From Psilocybe azurescens (Eukaryota > Basidiomycota > Agaricomycetes > Agaricales > Agrocybaceae), in the NCBI GenBank assembly GCA_023853785.1, contig JAJIRX010000853.1:1-64000 (forward strand): 64,000 bases of DNA, given 5' to 3'. This document shows positions 24,898 through 36,750 of this stretch, one piece after another (position 1 is the first letter of the stretch; every line of letters starts with the position of its first letter). Made by a program: the position numbers and the translations under genes. The notes under the pieces are model-generated. The model saw nothing but the letters and a program-made list of their open reading frames with translations. It was not told the DNA's origin and ran no database searches.

Positions 24898-25625
24898 CCC
24901 AGAGAAAGGAAGAGGTGGGATTCCTAATTCTGAGAGAGCATTCTGTTGCCAGTGCTTGCTTTAAGCGAATCCTTTGGTGATCATGATCATGTCAATGCAT
25001 GCATTGTATTGCTTATCGTATGGCATGTCTATACTAGCCACATATGGCGCAATGATATCGGTGCCCCAAAGGTGTCGTACTGGGGGTCTGGAAGCCTGGG
25101 GAAGCCTGACTATAGATAGTATGAGAGCATTGGCAGAGGTCGATTTGAAGCACACGAGTATTTTGAAATGACTGAAAATACAACTGTTCTGTGAATATTT
25201 CAAGAATAGGAAGCATGCACTATACCGACCCTTCATCTGCATGGGCATAGTCAAACTGTGAAAAGGCTTCGAATCAATAACCGGACGCCATGTAATGAAG
25301 TGACCATGTGGTTTATCTAGGAAAGTATGTCATGAAATTCAGCAGTACATCGTTGTAGTCGACGCTGATGAGATAACGTGCTCACCTAACTCCATCAGCA
25401 AGTGAGAGCAAACTAATGAAACGTACACGGAATCGTGTTCGATCTCACGAAATGGGTGGTATTTTTAGAGCGCAGCATGATTCAACGTTCGGTGGGCCGC
25501 TCTCCACATGAAGCAAAGGCCACCACAGAAGACCTGCACCCATGTTCGGGTGCACTTGTGAGTTTTCTAGAAATGTTATATTCGAGAGCGCGGTACCACC
25601 GTAACACCCCCGTTTATTTTGTGGT
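24898..25625. other. Intergenic, sedolisin B promoter
   Basis: Holds the 5' flank of sedolisin B and the 3' flank of HIS1. Two adjacent palindromes occur at 24979-25006. No gene seen. Confidence 0.4.
24979..25006. promoter_or_regulatory. Two adjacent perfect palindromes upstream of sedolisin B
   Basis: TGATCATGATCA (24979-24990) and CAATGCATGCATTG (24993-25006) are each perfectly self-complementary and lie 80-110 bp upstream of the sedolisin B start. The position suits binding sites for dimeric regulators; this is inference from symmetry alone. Confidence 0.35.
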
Positions 25626-26822
25626 TCAAACTCTACAATTGTCTAGATTGAAAATGAGGACATCTTCAGCGCCAATAGCGACTAGCTCGTCCATCACTGT
25701 GGCCGACTTCTTCTTCTCCACCATACTGCTGACCGCGACCCAGTTTTCCTCTTCCAGTCGACTGACAGTCGGAGCTCTGCGTCCCGGAGTGATCTGAAGA
25801 GCGGCTGCGAGGTTGTCCCGGGAGATGTTATATTGGCAAATAACGTATTTCGACGCAGCGATTACTCCAGAAATACGCTTGGTGATGAGATCGATGAGAC
25901 TCTTCAGGTGTGGATGCTTAGGAGTAGAGGACCGGATCAGGACGGCCTCTGTATCGAGTACAGTAGCAATTGCATGAAGCCCGGCAGCCCTCATGGTATC
26001 ACCGGATTCTAAATAAAGGTTAAGCGGTAGCAATATATTGATAAAGGTTTGAATACGGACCGACAAGATCAACTGGTTTTAAAAAGGGTGATTAGTGTGT
26101 ATTTGACTTGGATAAAGAGTACGGCGTACCGATTCCATCTGCCAATCCTAGAGCACAAGCAGCCTCAACACTTCCTCCCACATAGTCAATCTTTGTCTTT
26201 TATCGTCTTGAAGATTGAGGCGATCATCGATCTCCTTGAAATATTGCGCTGAAAGGACATTGAAACTTGTAACCACCCTTTTACCAGCCAAATCTTCAAC
26301 TTTTTGATTGAGCCTGCTTCAGGAACTTGGACCTGCAATGAGCATTTCCCGAATCCAAGTCGTAGCTCTTCTACGACCAAATCCTGCATCTCGGCTTCAA
26401 GAATCACATCGTGTCCTGTTATTCCGAGATCGACATCTCCTTTGCCGACAAAGGATGGGATGTCCGATGCAGGAAGGAAGACACTGTGATGTATTGATGA
26501 GAAATGCAATAGGCAAAGTACCGAGGAGTAGGACTCACAGGGCAATATTGTGGTTTAGCGAAACACAGACATCTAATCTATTGTGCCTTCGAAATTGGAT
26601 ATCAGCACCTGTTGTCTATGTTAAGTCCGCCGGTCTAACATTATCTAAGTGCACGTACCAGCCAGTAGAGACAGACATTTGTCGTGTAATCTTCCTAGTT
26701 AAAGCATCGATCGATATCAGAAAAGACATTTAAACGAGTAGTGTCGCACCTTTCTTTGGGATCGCAAAGAGCAATCGACCGTCGAGAGATTCAGCGTCTA
26801 ATGAACGAACATTGTAAGACAT
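25626..26822 (-). CDS. HIS1: ATP phosphoribosyltransferase
   Basis: Catalyses the first step of histidine synthesis, joining ATP and PRPP. Exons read MSYNVRSLDAESL, then LLFAIPKKGR at the start, DIPSFVGKGDVDLGITGHDV near 26430, the PRPP-loop segment ESGDTMRAAGL (about 25990) and a C-terminal regulatory domain (VIAASKYVICQYNI; PTVSRLEE; VMDELVAIGAEDVL). Order and length (about 300 residues) fit the long-form HisG family. Two A/T runs are one base short (26301-26305 and 26198-26201); adding one base at each restores VEDLAGKRVVTSF and KIDYVGGSVEAACALG, both highly conserved. HIS1 is needed for growth without histidine, so these breaks are best read as sequencing errors. It sits between two sedolisins but is transcribed independently. 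Confidence 0.92.
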
Positions 26823-27831
26823 TTTGAGAACCAAAGATACAACACCTTACTCATAAATGCGCTTTCCTTGATTATAGAGTCCTTCCGGTCTTGTAGGGGT
26901 GATATAGAGGTATCCCGAAAGTGGATTGAACGCGATGGCAGTGGAATGTGAGTGTGGGTTATCTCGGCGCGCGTTCGGGACACTATTAAATTTTGCCGAA
27001 ATCATTGATCACATCGGGCCGAAGTTGAGTGGCTGTACACCAAGCACCCCACGCAACTCACCAATTACAGTAGACGACATCCTTATCTTTGATTGCTTTC
27101 TCAGTGCTTTGAGATGGGGTTTTGGATCCAGTGTCTGATATCTATGGTTCTTATATCTGCGCTCTCCGCTTAATGCCGCAATTTGCGGACTCCATGGGTT
27201 CGACATTTCGCCATTATAACGATCTTGACGATATCAAAAACCTGTGTCAGGTGCGTCTCCCTGGGGAACGTCCTCTACGGAAGTCGGTTCGCTGGTTCGA
27301 TCGCTAACAGTAGGGACGATCAAGGTTGAGCTGCAGACTCGTGATCAGTCATAGTATAAATATTGCCTAATAAGGTGTATCTCCTGCCTGAAACAAATCT
27401 GATGTGTTGGCCATTGAAACCTCAGGCTGTTGGAAAGCTAGAACTTGGACATCTCTTTGCTCCCCACAGGACTGCAAAGGAAATTGAAATGGTCGTGCCC
27501 GTTTTTCTAGACTTCCAGTGGCTGAGAGTCGTTGATTTCTCGTCTTCTCCTTGCTTGATCCTTTCATTTTACCTTATTTTCCCTGCATCTATTACCTTAC
27601 TTCCATGCGGAACCAAGCCGCCGTAGCCTCCGCCGTTCAAGTTTCACTGGTCTGCTTCCTCATGGGACCAAAGAAGTTGTATCTCGCTATTCAGGGAAAC
27701 GTATTATTCTTCTAGAATCCTCTCGAATAACCAATTTTCCATACACGTTCCCATATTTAAGCGCCCATCGAGGGTCAGTTCATATAGCTTGCTGCCACGT
27801 CGAAGCATTCCCTCATCCTTCCCAGGATCTT
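26823..27831. other. Divergent intergenic region
   Basis: Between HIS1 (-) and the conserved fungal gene at 27832 (+). The right part (27600-27830) is protein-like in places and could hold an upstream exon of the latter gene, but no frame connects cleanly. Nothing else recognised. Confidence 0.35.
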
Positions 27832-29218
27832 ATGTTCGATACCTCATACCAATCTCCTTGGAGAGGCTCTATCGTGATGGCACCTAGTGGACGATATCTT
27901 GACCAAACCCCACGCCGGGAAAGAGCAGCTTTCCGACCGTCGATCGGCTCTTCTACCAGTGAAGAATTGCCACCCGACTTGAACATAATGGAAGGTCTCG
28001 TCGAGGCTCCTCTGACCAATATTCCTGTCCCGAGCGTAGATCCCGACCAGGAAGACATTCGAGTTACACAGTGCACTTACATTGGCTCGTATAACTGGCT
28101 AAAGGGGGAATCTCCTGCCATTCTCGTCCCTGGTAAGCCTGTCCCTCAGTATACACTCCCACTATTGTTGACATAATTTGTTTTGACAGGGTCTCCGCCG
28201 CTTTGGCAAAACAGGCCTGTTCCCTACACGATCCCTCCGGACACGGGCGTCCATTACAGCGATCAGAATGGATACCGAATGCCAGGAGTAGTCCTTTGCC
28301 TCTCATCGAGGCAGTGAACAAGGTCAAGAAGACTCCTTTCGAATGGACATCTGTAGACATAGTTACGGACAGGAACAACCTGCGTAAACTTACCCGGTGG
28401 GCTGGAGGAGGCGAAGTTCGCGATTTCCGGATTGACCTGCAGCTAGCTGGGAAGAAGACTGTCTTAATGAACCGATGGGAAAAGCGCAATCGTGAGATGT
28501 TCAATGGTCGCACATACGGTTTCAGCTTCGAGAAAGCCTCGACAAATTATGCACCAGAGTGCAAGGACAGTGCGGGCCACCATCGTATCGTCACATACGT
28601 ACGTTCATGCGACTTTGAACGATAATATAACCGTTGACCACTTTTCATACAGGAATTACGTGGATTGAAAATGGTCGTGAGATTTGAGGTCGACGCCGCT
28701 ATTCCTCCTCCCGCAAAATATCCTCGTAGAAGCATCTCTAGCATGGACGAGTTGACTAAATCGATGAACCAAATCGCATTATCTCGACCTGCTTCCCGAT
28801 CAGGGAAGCTACAAATATTCGAAGGAGGGAGCCAAGTTTCCCGACGGCCGTGGTCGAACTTACCACACGATCACAGAGTACTTTGAAAACGTATGGATTC
28901 GACTGGAAAGAGGCGTATCCGCAATTGTTTTTCTCTCAAACCGCCCACCACTTCTTAGCTATCCACAACCGTGGACGCTTCGTCGACATCCAGAAGCGCA
29001 AAATTTCATCGGAAGAGCTTCGAGCTGTCGAAGATGACTCACAGGTTGAGTTGAAGAAGGTCAGGAAGGCGCTTGATTTGATAAAAGAGGTCGTCATCGA
29101 ACATGGACTGGAAGGTCGCATAAGCTTGGTGTGCCTCGGAGGAGAGCTAAAAGTTTACAAGAGGAGTAGCAACGAGAGCTGCCTTCCTGACCAAACCATG
29201 AAATTTTTCGAAGCTTGA
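27832..29218 (+). CDS. Conserved fungal protein of unknown function
   Basis: Three visible exons split by introns near 28131-28189 and 28597-28650. Segments such as GSYNWL, ESPAILVPGSPPLWQ, DTGVHYSDQNGYRMP, SVDIVTDRNNLRKLTRW, DFRIDLQLAGKKTVLMNRWE and HHRIVTY match a family I know from many fungal genomes, often auto-labelled 'geranylgeranyl pyrophosphate synthetase'. I see no DDxxD motif of prenyl synthases, so that label looks wrong. The C-terminal third (FDWKEAYPQLFFSQTAHHF; RFVDIQKRKI; GGELKVYKR) is also family-typical. Two frame breaks, near 28290 and 28843, are each cured by one extra base. Start at MFDTSYQSP is uncertain; the N-terminus may extend upstream. Confidence 0.65.
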
Positions 29219-29595
29219 ATTTCTTTTCTATCCCTCGGTCAACCTGTTGTGTAAACTTTGTAGCATCATGCGTGGAAATGCTGGACTAGGAGGCATTGGT
29301 CCGTGTAGTAAGTACTGTCGAGGTTTAGATCTAATGCATATGAGAATCTTTGGAGCACCGAATACACGTTACCTTGAAAGTGGATCCTAGTCCTTTCATA
29401 TTGTGGCCACACTGAAGCCACAAATGAAATCATCATTATTTTTAGACGATGTTGAGGAAAGGACTCCACCAGTATAACCTGAATGATCCTCCACTTCAAT
29501 CCTCCTCCCCAACTACTCATATAACGAAATAATAGTCTCCAAGAGACATTAAACTTGAGACTTCACGCATACCAAGCAACACAACTTCAAGAACC
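29219..29595. other. Intergenic
   Basis: Short spacer between two co-directional genes. No motif or gene recognised. Confidence 0.4.
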
Positions 29596-30838
29596 ATGTC
29601 AAGGACGAATTCGAAGGTGAACGGACGGGAGCAAGATGGCGATGGCAAACAAGAGAAAACAACGCCGTCGGAGCCAACGACGCAGCGTCCAACTACAACG
29701 TCGACGGCTACTACCACAAATCCAGCTTTTCCGGAGCTTCATTTTGAATATCAATACCTCCATATCTTTCTATATGCCTTGTTTCTCCTCATATGCAATG
29801 TCGCGATACCATGCGTTCTGTTCTACCCACTCATAGGACGTAAGTCCATTTGCAGAGTTTATGTTGTCTGTTCGTTCTCGTTTACTGACCTTTATCGACC
29901 CATTCCCGGACTATTGCCCCTTAGTCACTCATCTAACCAAAAAGACTGTTATTGGAATATCCTCGGCGGCCCTGGGTATCTCTTCATGTTTTGATTCACC
30001 CGCTCGCCTCTATCGACGTAAGTTCAAATCGGGGTGTGATTCTTCTGTCAAGACACTTACAGTCACCTTTCTGAATAGTTGTTCGCCACCGCCGCGACTA
30101 CGGTCCTCTTGGCGATGATACATGGTGGCATTTAGATTTCTCGATGTGGATATACACGATTGCTCTATTGATTTTCGCCATTCCACTTGCAATTGCGCCC
30201 GCGATACCTCTATTGTATGTGAATTCGTTATAACCCGGTGGAAAGGTCCTTATTCCCAATTTCCTGTATAGTAACTTCTTCTTAATGTCGACGGTCATGC
30301 TCGTCGGGCCACTTGGCTTCGTATTCTTCATTTCGCTATTCCGGCCCAAGTTACCCTTCCCTTGTTCATCAGATCCAGCCGGGACAAAAATGAAACCCGC
30401 AGTCTTTTACGTCATTGAAGATGTAGCTTCTGTGGATTTCAAACATGGAAGGCAGTTCAGGAGAGACTTGTATGAACGGTATGTATATTTGTTCAAGCGT
30501 TCCTACAGATCTGATGTTTACCATCCCGTAGGTGGAATGCGTCTCCGCCCTTTCAAAAACTGATGATGAACCTAACGCTATACTGGACAATATCGGCGGC
30601 TATATATTGTGGAGTTACGGCTGCTGTATCTTGGGCGACACCATTAGAATTCGCATTTGGATGGACACTTGGACAACTTTTTGTATGGGCCCGTCTAAGT
30701 GCCCTGGGATGCCGGATATTATCAAAGAAGGGTCTTCGAAAAGAAAGGGAATGGTGGGCCAGAGAAATGGAACATCAAAAGGACCCACAATGTTCAGTGG
30801 AATCAAAGGAAAATACCTTTGCCGATCGACATGTATAA
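29596..30838 (+). CDS. Polytopic membrane protein, unknown function
   Basis: Multi-exon gene (introns near 29838, 30017, 30215 and 30479). A hydrophilic Thr-rich N-terminus (PTTTSTATTTN) precedes at least six hydrophobic segments: YLHIFLYALFLLICNVAIP, TVIGISSAALGISS, MWIYTIALLIFAIPLAIA, LMSTVMLVGPLGFVFFI, LTLYWTISAAIYCGVTAA and FAFGWTLGQLFVWA. The C-terminus is short, charged and cytosolic-looking (KKGLRKEREWWAREME). A soluble stretch (YVIEDVASVDFKHGRQFRRDLYERW) separates the two halves. It resembles uncharacterised integral membrane proteins common in agaricomycetes; I cannot assign a substrate. No frame break is obvious. Confidence 0.7.
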
Positions 30839-31779
30839 TAACGGTTCGTGCCTGAGTGACCTTTCAGTTATACTGGTACTTACTCACTAACTTTCAGCTA
30901 TCGTCTTATCTTCAAGTTGACTACCGTCTGGTGTATCATACAGGAATAATCTTAATGAAAGTCCTTCAATTAGCCGGAGCACGATGACGATCGTAACAAG
31001 GACGCATTGTCGATGTCGGCTTTATGTGGCAAGATAGAAGAATAAGCACACGATGACTGTATTTTAATGCTATCATCTTCCACGATTTGATAGTTTTTAG
31101 CTCGTTCTTCGGCAAGAACCAGACTGGTGGTCTCATGTCGGGTCCCAAAATATACACGAATACGTCCTTCCGTTGACATCTTCTTGGTCCTCGAAATGCA
31201 TTCGGGGCTCGTCCAACTATGTGCTGCGTCGGAGCTTTGGCAGATGATCTTTGTGTCTCGCATATCACCCATGCCGAATCCTTTTATTCACACGCAATCC
31301 ATGACTGGCTCAGATACAGCTCGTTTCGGAACGTCTTCTTCGCCCGAAAGTCGGTCATAATCGAATGGGAATTGATTTTCGAACAATGCAAGCATGCCCT
31401 TGCCCATCTTCAAATAAAATAGAACAAGGGCTGGTGCTCTTACTAATTGCCACGCGAGGGTTCTGCCTAGTCGGGGACGATATACCTCGCCACACTATTT
31501 TTAGATGTTCCCAAGATTGCTATTATCCATCGTACACTCCATATGCTAAAGCATGCTTCTCTCGAAAATACATCTTGATCTGCCACTTGCGATATCTTCC
31601 AGCAGGCTGCCATCCTATTTTCCTCTCTTGCTGATTGACAGGCTGTTTTTTATGATGTGATACGATATCTGTCGTTTATCGTTTATGGCCAACCTTGTTC
31701 TCTGCTCTGTATTTAATGGTGGGCTGCTCACAAGTTTGCATTCATACAGGAGGCTTGCACCTCTTGCGTCTGACCCGAC
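30839..31779. other. Intergenic, sedolisin C promoter side
   Basis: About 0.9 kb. Overlapping chance frames on the minus strand (30966-31272) have no protein character. A TATTTAA sequence near 31710 lies about 70 bp upstream of the sedolisin C start and may be its TATA element. Confidence 0.4.
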
Positions 31780-34712
31780 ATGCATCGCGCCTTTATCTCG
31801 CTTGTTGCCCTCGCAGGCATGGTTCTTGCGATGCCCTCACGTCGTGCGACTCATGTTCTGCATGAGAAGAGGGCGATGGAACCCGTGGAATGGACCAAGA
31901 GCCGTCGAGTAGAGCCAGACTGGGTCCTTCCAATGCGGTTCGGGCTTGTCCAGTCGAATCTGGATAAAATAGAGGATATGCTCATGTCGGTATCCTCTCC
32001 GAACTCGCCTACTTTCGGTCAACATTTCACTCCGGAACAGCTTATCGAGACGTTTGCACCCAACCAACAGACCATTGACTCTGTAACGGAATGGCTGGTC
32101 AGCTCTGGTATATCTCGTGACCGTCTGCGTCTTTCGCATAACAAGGGGTGGATCCATCTCGATGCCACTACTTCTGAGGTTGAAGATCTTCTCAATGCTG
32201 AGTATCATGTGTATACCCACAGCAGTGGCGTTGAGCAGATAGGTAAATCATCTTAATTTCTATTTTTGATCCGCTTGTTCACTGATTACTTCTGTTAAAG
32301 GGTGCCATAACTATTCTGTACCAGCTGGCATTCAGAAGCACGTCGATCTCATCAAGCCTACAGTACACTTCAACCACCGTATCGGAGCTAATGCAAAGAC
32401 GAAAAGGTTCGGTGGCCTCGGAATGCCCTCCATTGGGAATGGTCCCAAGAAGTCGAATAAAGCCGTCACTATCACCCCGACGCTAGCTACTTGCGATAAG
32501 ATGATAACTCTTGATTGCTTAAGGGCCTTGTACAACATTAATTATACGCCCGTGGCAACGGATAAGAACTCGTTTGGAGTTGGTAAGTCCTCGGTAGAGA
32601 TCTTATATGACTTGTTTCTGATGATGATCTCTTTATATAGTCGAGTTCACCCCCAGGCGTTCCTTCCAGGAGACCTAGACTTATTCTTTAGGTCGATTAT
32701 TTGTCGTGATTCTTGATATCGCGCATATACTGATTATTTATTCTTCAGAAACTTCTCTCCCAGCTTGGTCGGAGTAAGACCTAAATCTGTTCTCATAGAT
32801 GGAGGTATGTCGTTTTTTGAAATATAGTGTTAATGTCCAAATCCATCTTTCTCATGTACATCATTCAGCCGTCGTTCAGGCCACGTCAAAGAGCTTTGAT
32901 TTCAACGGAGAAAGTGATTTAGATCTCCAATATGCCATGGGATTGACAGCTCCCCAAGAGGTGACTCTTCTGCAAACTGGAGATCTTTCTCAAGGTGTGT
33001 TCTTCGCATTCTGATAGATGTATGCTTTCTCTTCAATGAATTATTCTCATACTGCGACTAGGGGCTGGGTTTGACAACTGGCTTGATGCTCTTGATGGGT
33101 CATTCTGCACTTTTGATGGTGGAGACGATCCTGAACAGGTCAGTTTGTTTAGCAACGGAAGTTTAATGGTTTTTGCTCAGTAAATTATATAGGATGGAAT
33201 TTATCCAGATGCCGCTGGATGTAAGGACACTTCACTGTTTCCTTGAATTTTCTGATGTTTACGATCGTCGAATAGCTCCCGCTTCTTGTGGAATCCTCAA
33301 GCCACCTAATGTTGTGTCTATATCGTATGGTCAGGATGAAGCGTCTGCTACAACGCATTATGCGACCAGACAATGCAATGAATACGCCAAGGTTGGGTGC
33401 CAATACTTGGCTCGAACAATCTGTGCTCACGGTCAAATATTGGGATTTAGCTCGGCATGCTAGGAACTACTGTTGTCTATAGTACAGGTGATAACGGTGT
33501 TGCTGGGTTCAACAATGTCTGCTTGGATAGCAATCGTACGCTCTTCTTCGTTTTGTGGTGTGGATTTTATAGTCTAACTTGAATCAAGACAACGAGGGCA
33601 CTACCGCTAATCAAGTGTTTAATCCAGAATTCCCTGTGAGCAAATTTGAATCAGCCTTGTGGAAGTATACTCATTAGTTTAAATTTATACTAGGCCTCGT
33701 GTCCATTTGTAACAGCTGTCGGCGCTACTCAAATCAACCCAGGATCCACTGTAAACGATCCCGAAGGTGCCTGCGAGCAAGTCATATTTTCTGGAGGAGG
33801 ATTTTCCAACATCTTCCCGTAAGTGGTCAACGCTACTACCTCTGTACATTCAAGTTTCTGATCACAGATCAGTATGGCTTCGTACCAAGCGAATGCTGTT
33901 AATGCCTATGCCAAGGCACATCTTTCACCCTCTCCATTCTTGCCTGGCCAGTTTAATAATTCTGGAAACGTGAGAATAGCCCGTGCATATATTTCTAAAG
34001 CTACTGATGTTTATTCTTGTAGGCACGAGGGTTCCCAGACGTTTCTGCTAATGGGTAAGTTCTATTCAATTGCACTATAATCTATTCCCTAAATTAAATA
34101 ATCATTAGGGCAAACTATATTATCGGTTTGTGCAACTCTTTCTGAAAGCATTACTTAGGTCTAAAACAACATAGGCATTGATGGCCAATTTGGTCTCGTC
34201 TTCGGAACTTCTGCTTCTGCCCCTGTCTTTGCATCGATGATCACTCTGATTAATGATGCTCGCCTTGCAGCTGGGAAAGGTCCTCTTGGTTTTATTAACC
34301 CCCTTGTAGGCTTATTTCTCTTTCTCTCCGCATTGCAGCGACTCACTTTGATTCTGAAGCTATACGACCCCATTTTTGCTCCTGCCTTCAACGACATTAC
34401 TCAGGGTGGTAATCGCGGATGCGGTAAGTTACAGTCGATGTTGATTCAGACTTTCAACGACCCTGATGTATCATTCTTTCGACTAGGAACTGGTGGATTC
34501 ACTGCGTAACTATCTACTTCAACTTGAGTTGGACGTTTACTGATTCTCTTGCGTGCCTTTGCAGTGTCGCAGGATGGGACCCAGTCACTGGTGAGTATCT
34601 GTTGTGGTGATCGTCCCATGTGATTGTCGTGATTCTAATCAATACAAATCTCTCAGGTGTCGGTACACCCAACTTCGAGAGACTTCTCGGTGTTTTCAAA
34701 TCCCTTCCCTGA
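31780..34712 (+). CDS. Sedolisin (S53) tripeptidyl-peptidase, copy C
   Basis: Third sedolisin, opposite in direction to copies A and B, and the best preserved. Signal peptide MHRAFISLVALAGMVLA, prodomain (VLPMRFGLVQSNLDKIEDML; HFTPEQLIETFAPN), catalytic Glu/Asp in GESDLDLQYA (about 32901-32936), oxyanion Asp in STGDNGV (about 33485-33501), nucleophile Ser in GTSASAP (about 34201-34222), then FNDITQGGNRGC, WDPVTGVGTPNFERL and stop at 34712. I found no break in the conserved segments, including the sites where A and B lose a base, so it serves as an internal control. Around 15 introns. Predicted extracellular acid protease releasing tripeptides from protein N-termini. Confidence 0.93.
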
Positions 34713-35100
34713 TTAAGCTATTGAAAATCAGATTCAAGCGGTCTCGAACATTTTGGACAATGCCAATTTGTAATGAAAGGAAAATGCGTGTATTTAAACT
34801 TACTTAAAGAATGTAAAGTATTCGGTTTTGGTTTGAATTCATTATTCGCTTTATGGTTGTGAACCTTCGAGAATCACACATCAGGACAGTGAATAGGCGC
34901 CGAGGACCTTAGATTACACCTGTTTGTCGTTGACGTTGACGTCAATAGCCTCTTTCCTGATTCAAACCAAACTTCCTTTTGGGGAGTGGGTCAGCCTCTG
35001 ATTTAAATTCAGACGTCAGACACAGTCCACACCATTTCTCATTTCCCTCTTGAACTCCATCTTTCTAGCAGATTGCTTGATCAACACGCCAATCATTATT
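34713..35100. other. Intergenic
   Basis: Spacer between sedolisin C and the next co-directional gene. No clear element recognised. Confidence 0.35.
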
Positions 35101-36496
35101 ATGACCTCCGTTTCATCCCCCGATTTTGTGAGCATTGGAACTCAGTCTAATTCTTATCCATTGCCCCCGTAGCCAACCGTTGAATGCAATCATGCTCAAA
35201 CGTTCTCGTTTACAGACAGGTACAATGGATCGCATAGACTCAGGAGAGACGAATGATTCTCCATTCGGCTCGAACCTCGTCACTCCCACTGATGAGGATC
35301 CTGAGGCGTGCACCAGTCGAGGTATTCACGAGCGTTTCGACGTTGCGAAAACGATTCTTGGTTACTTTGGGAACAAAGGCTTGAACGGCGAAGGCGGTCT
35401 GTCATACGAGGAACCTTGCTCGGATATCATCAAGCTTCAGCCCATGGGCCAAACTATGAAAGATACTTCCGATATCTGTTGAAGAGAGTCATTCCTTGAA
35501 GGATGTTGCTACTTCTGAGGAAGAAACTCATGCTGGGCAGGACCCGGATCCCGCGGACGATTCAAGATATGTGTGTTTTGATTACTTCTCTTTTGACATT
35601 TAAGAATGTCTGACTTGTAGTAGATTTCACTGCACGATACCTTTGATACCATGCCGGGCCTTCCCTCGGTCATATCCTCTCTATCAAGTACGGATTCAAT
35701 TCATGATCAGAGACAAAGAAAAGGGGTATGTCATCTCCTATAATATCTACATCCCCCAGATGTTCTGATACCTCAAGTTCCAGAGTATCTATAATTTACC
35801 CAACACTCACATAGAGGTGGAAGCCTCTTCTGAAAGCGTCTTCCAGGAGATCGAGGTGCATTCATGCCAATCTTGAATTTTATACCATGCTGACAAGTTT
35901 TGCATAGAGCGAGTACGATGAGGCAGGCATTGAGCAACAAGGCGAAATCTCTGCCTCTTCCAAATACCGATGTCGGTATAGAGTCCGACTCTTGGGCTCT
36001 TTTAGTGGGTGCCCTATCTGAATCTTTCGTGGATCTTGTCTACTTCTGTCTCAGAGTGTCTCTGTTCTTACCATGGTGCGTTGCTGTTGGAGGAGCTCTT
36101 ATACTCTCCCCGGAGATACTGGAACCTCTAGCATTTGGCACGGGCTATATCGAGCCGCTCTCTGGGATCCGCCGTTATTCCCACTGGGCATCGTACGGAT
36201 TCCAACACGTCGTATCCTTCTTTACCCTGATTGGCGCGCTGGTGTGGGTGCTCCCTTCCATTGGTTACTTGACTATCGGTGGCTTGTTAGCCCAATTCTG
36301 TTTCACTTGGCACGGATTTCTTTTCGACTCTACTATTCCACTTGGTGAAGACGATCTTCAGACTGTATACCTGTTGGCCACCACTACCTGGTTCAACCAT
36401 GATCATACCATCAGCATCAAGAAAGTCGACGAGTCTTATTATTACTCGACCAGGAATTTGACGACCGACTCTGAGCTGGTCGAGGACTCCGATTAA
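35101..36496 (+). CDS. Hypothetical membrane protein
   Basis: The N-terminal half is hydrophilic and low-complexity (MTSVSSPDFVSIGTQSNS; DSGETNDSPFGSN). The long last exon (about 35907-36496) holds two or three hydrophobic segments (CLRVSLFLPWCVAVGGALIL; VVSFFTLIGALVWVLPSIGY; LTIGGLLAQFCFTW) and an acidic tail ending ELVEDSD. The frame breaks at the C-run 35164-35168, where one base fewer joins the two parts, and again near 35478; introns near 35570 and 35640-35900 are likely but not fixed. No family recognised. It converges on the PPWD1-type gene with 254 bp between the stop codons. Confidence 0.5.
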
Positions 36497-36750
36497 CTTT
36501 TTCTGCTGTCTGATTATCTCATAATACAATTTTGTGATTCTATCATTTTCAGTTCGTGAGAATCTTTATGGTTTTAGGCGCTTCGAAGACTTGGGCAATT
36601 CATTACATGCGTCAAACCTTGACAAGTCTTTAACATTTGGTCAGAATAATTCAGAAATCCAAAACTAGGTTAATAGAAGTACAACACTAGTAACCTGAAT
36701 GGCATCAAGTATATGCGGAAATAGAGGCACATATGTATCAAGAACAGAGA

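Noticed and set aside
27832..29218. Geranylgeranyl diphosphate synthase
   Set aside because: The family often carries this label, but the Asp-rich DDxxD motifs and the helical prenyl-synthase pattern are absent.
30966..31272. Two overlapping 100-codon frames on minus
   Set aside because: Both are chance frames over the same bases, with no homologous motif and no supporting splice sites.
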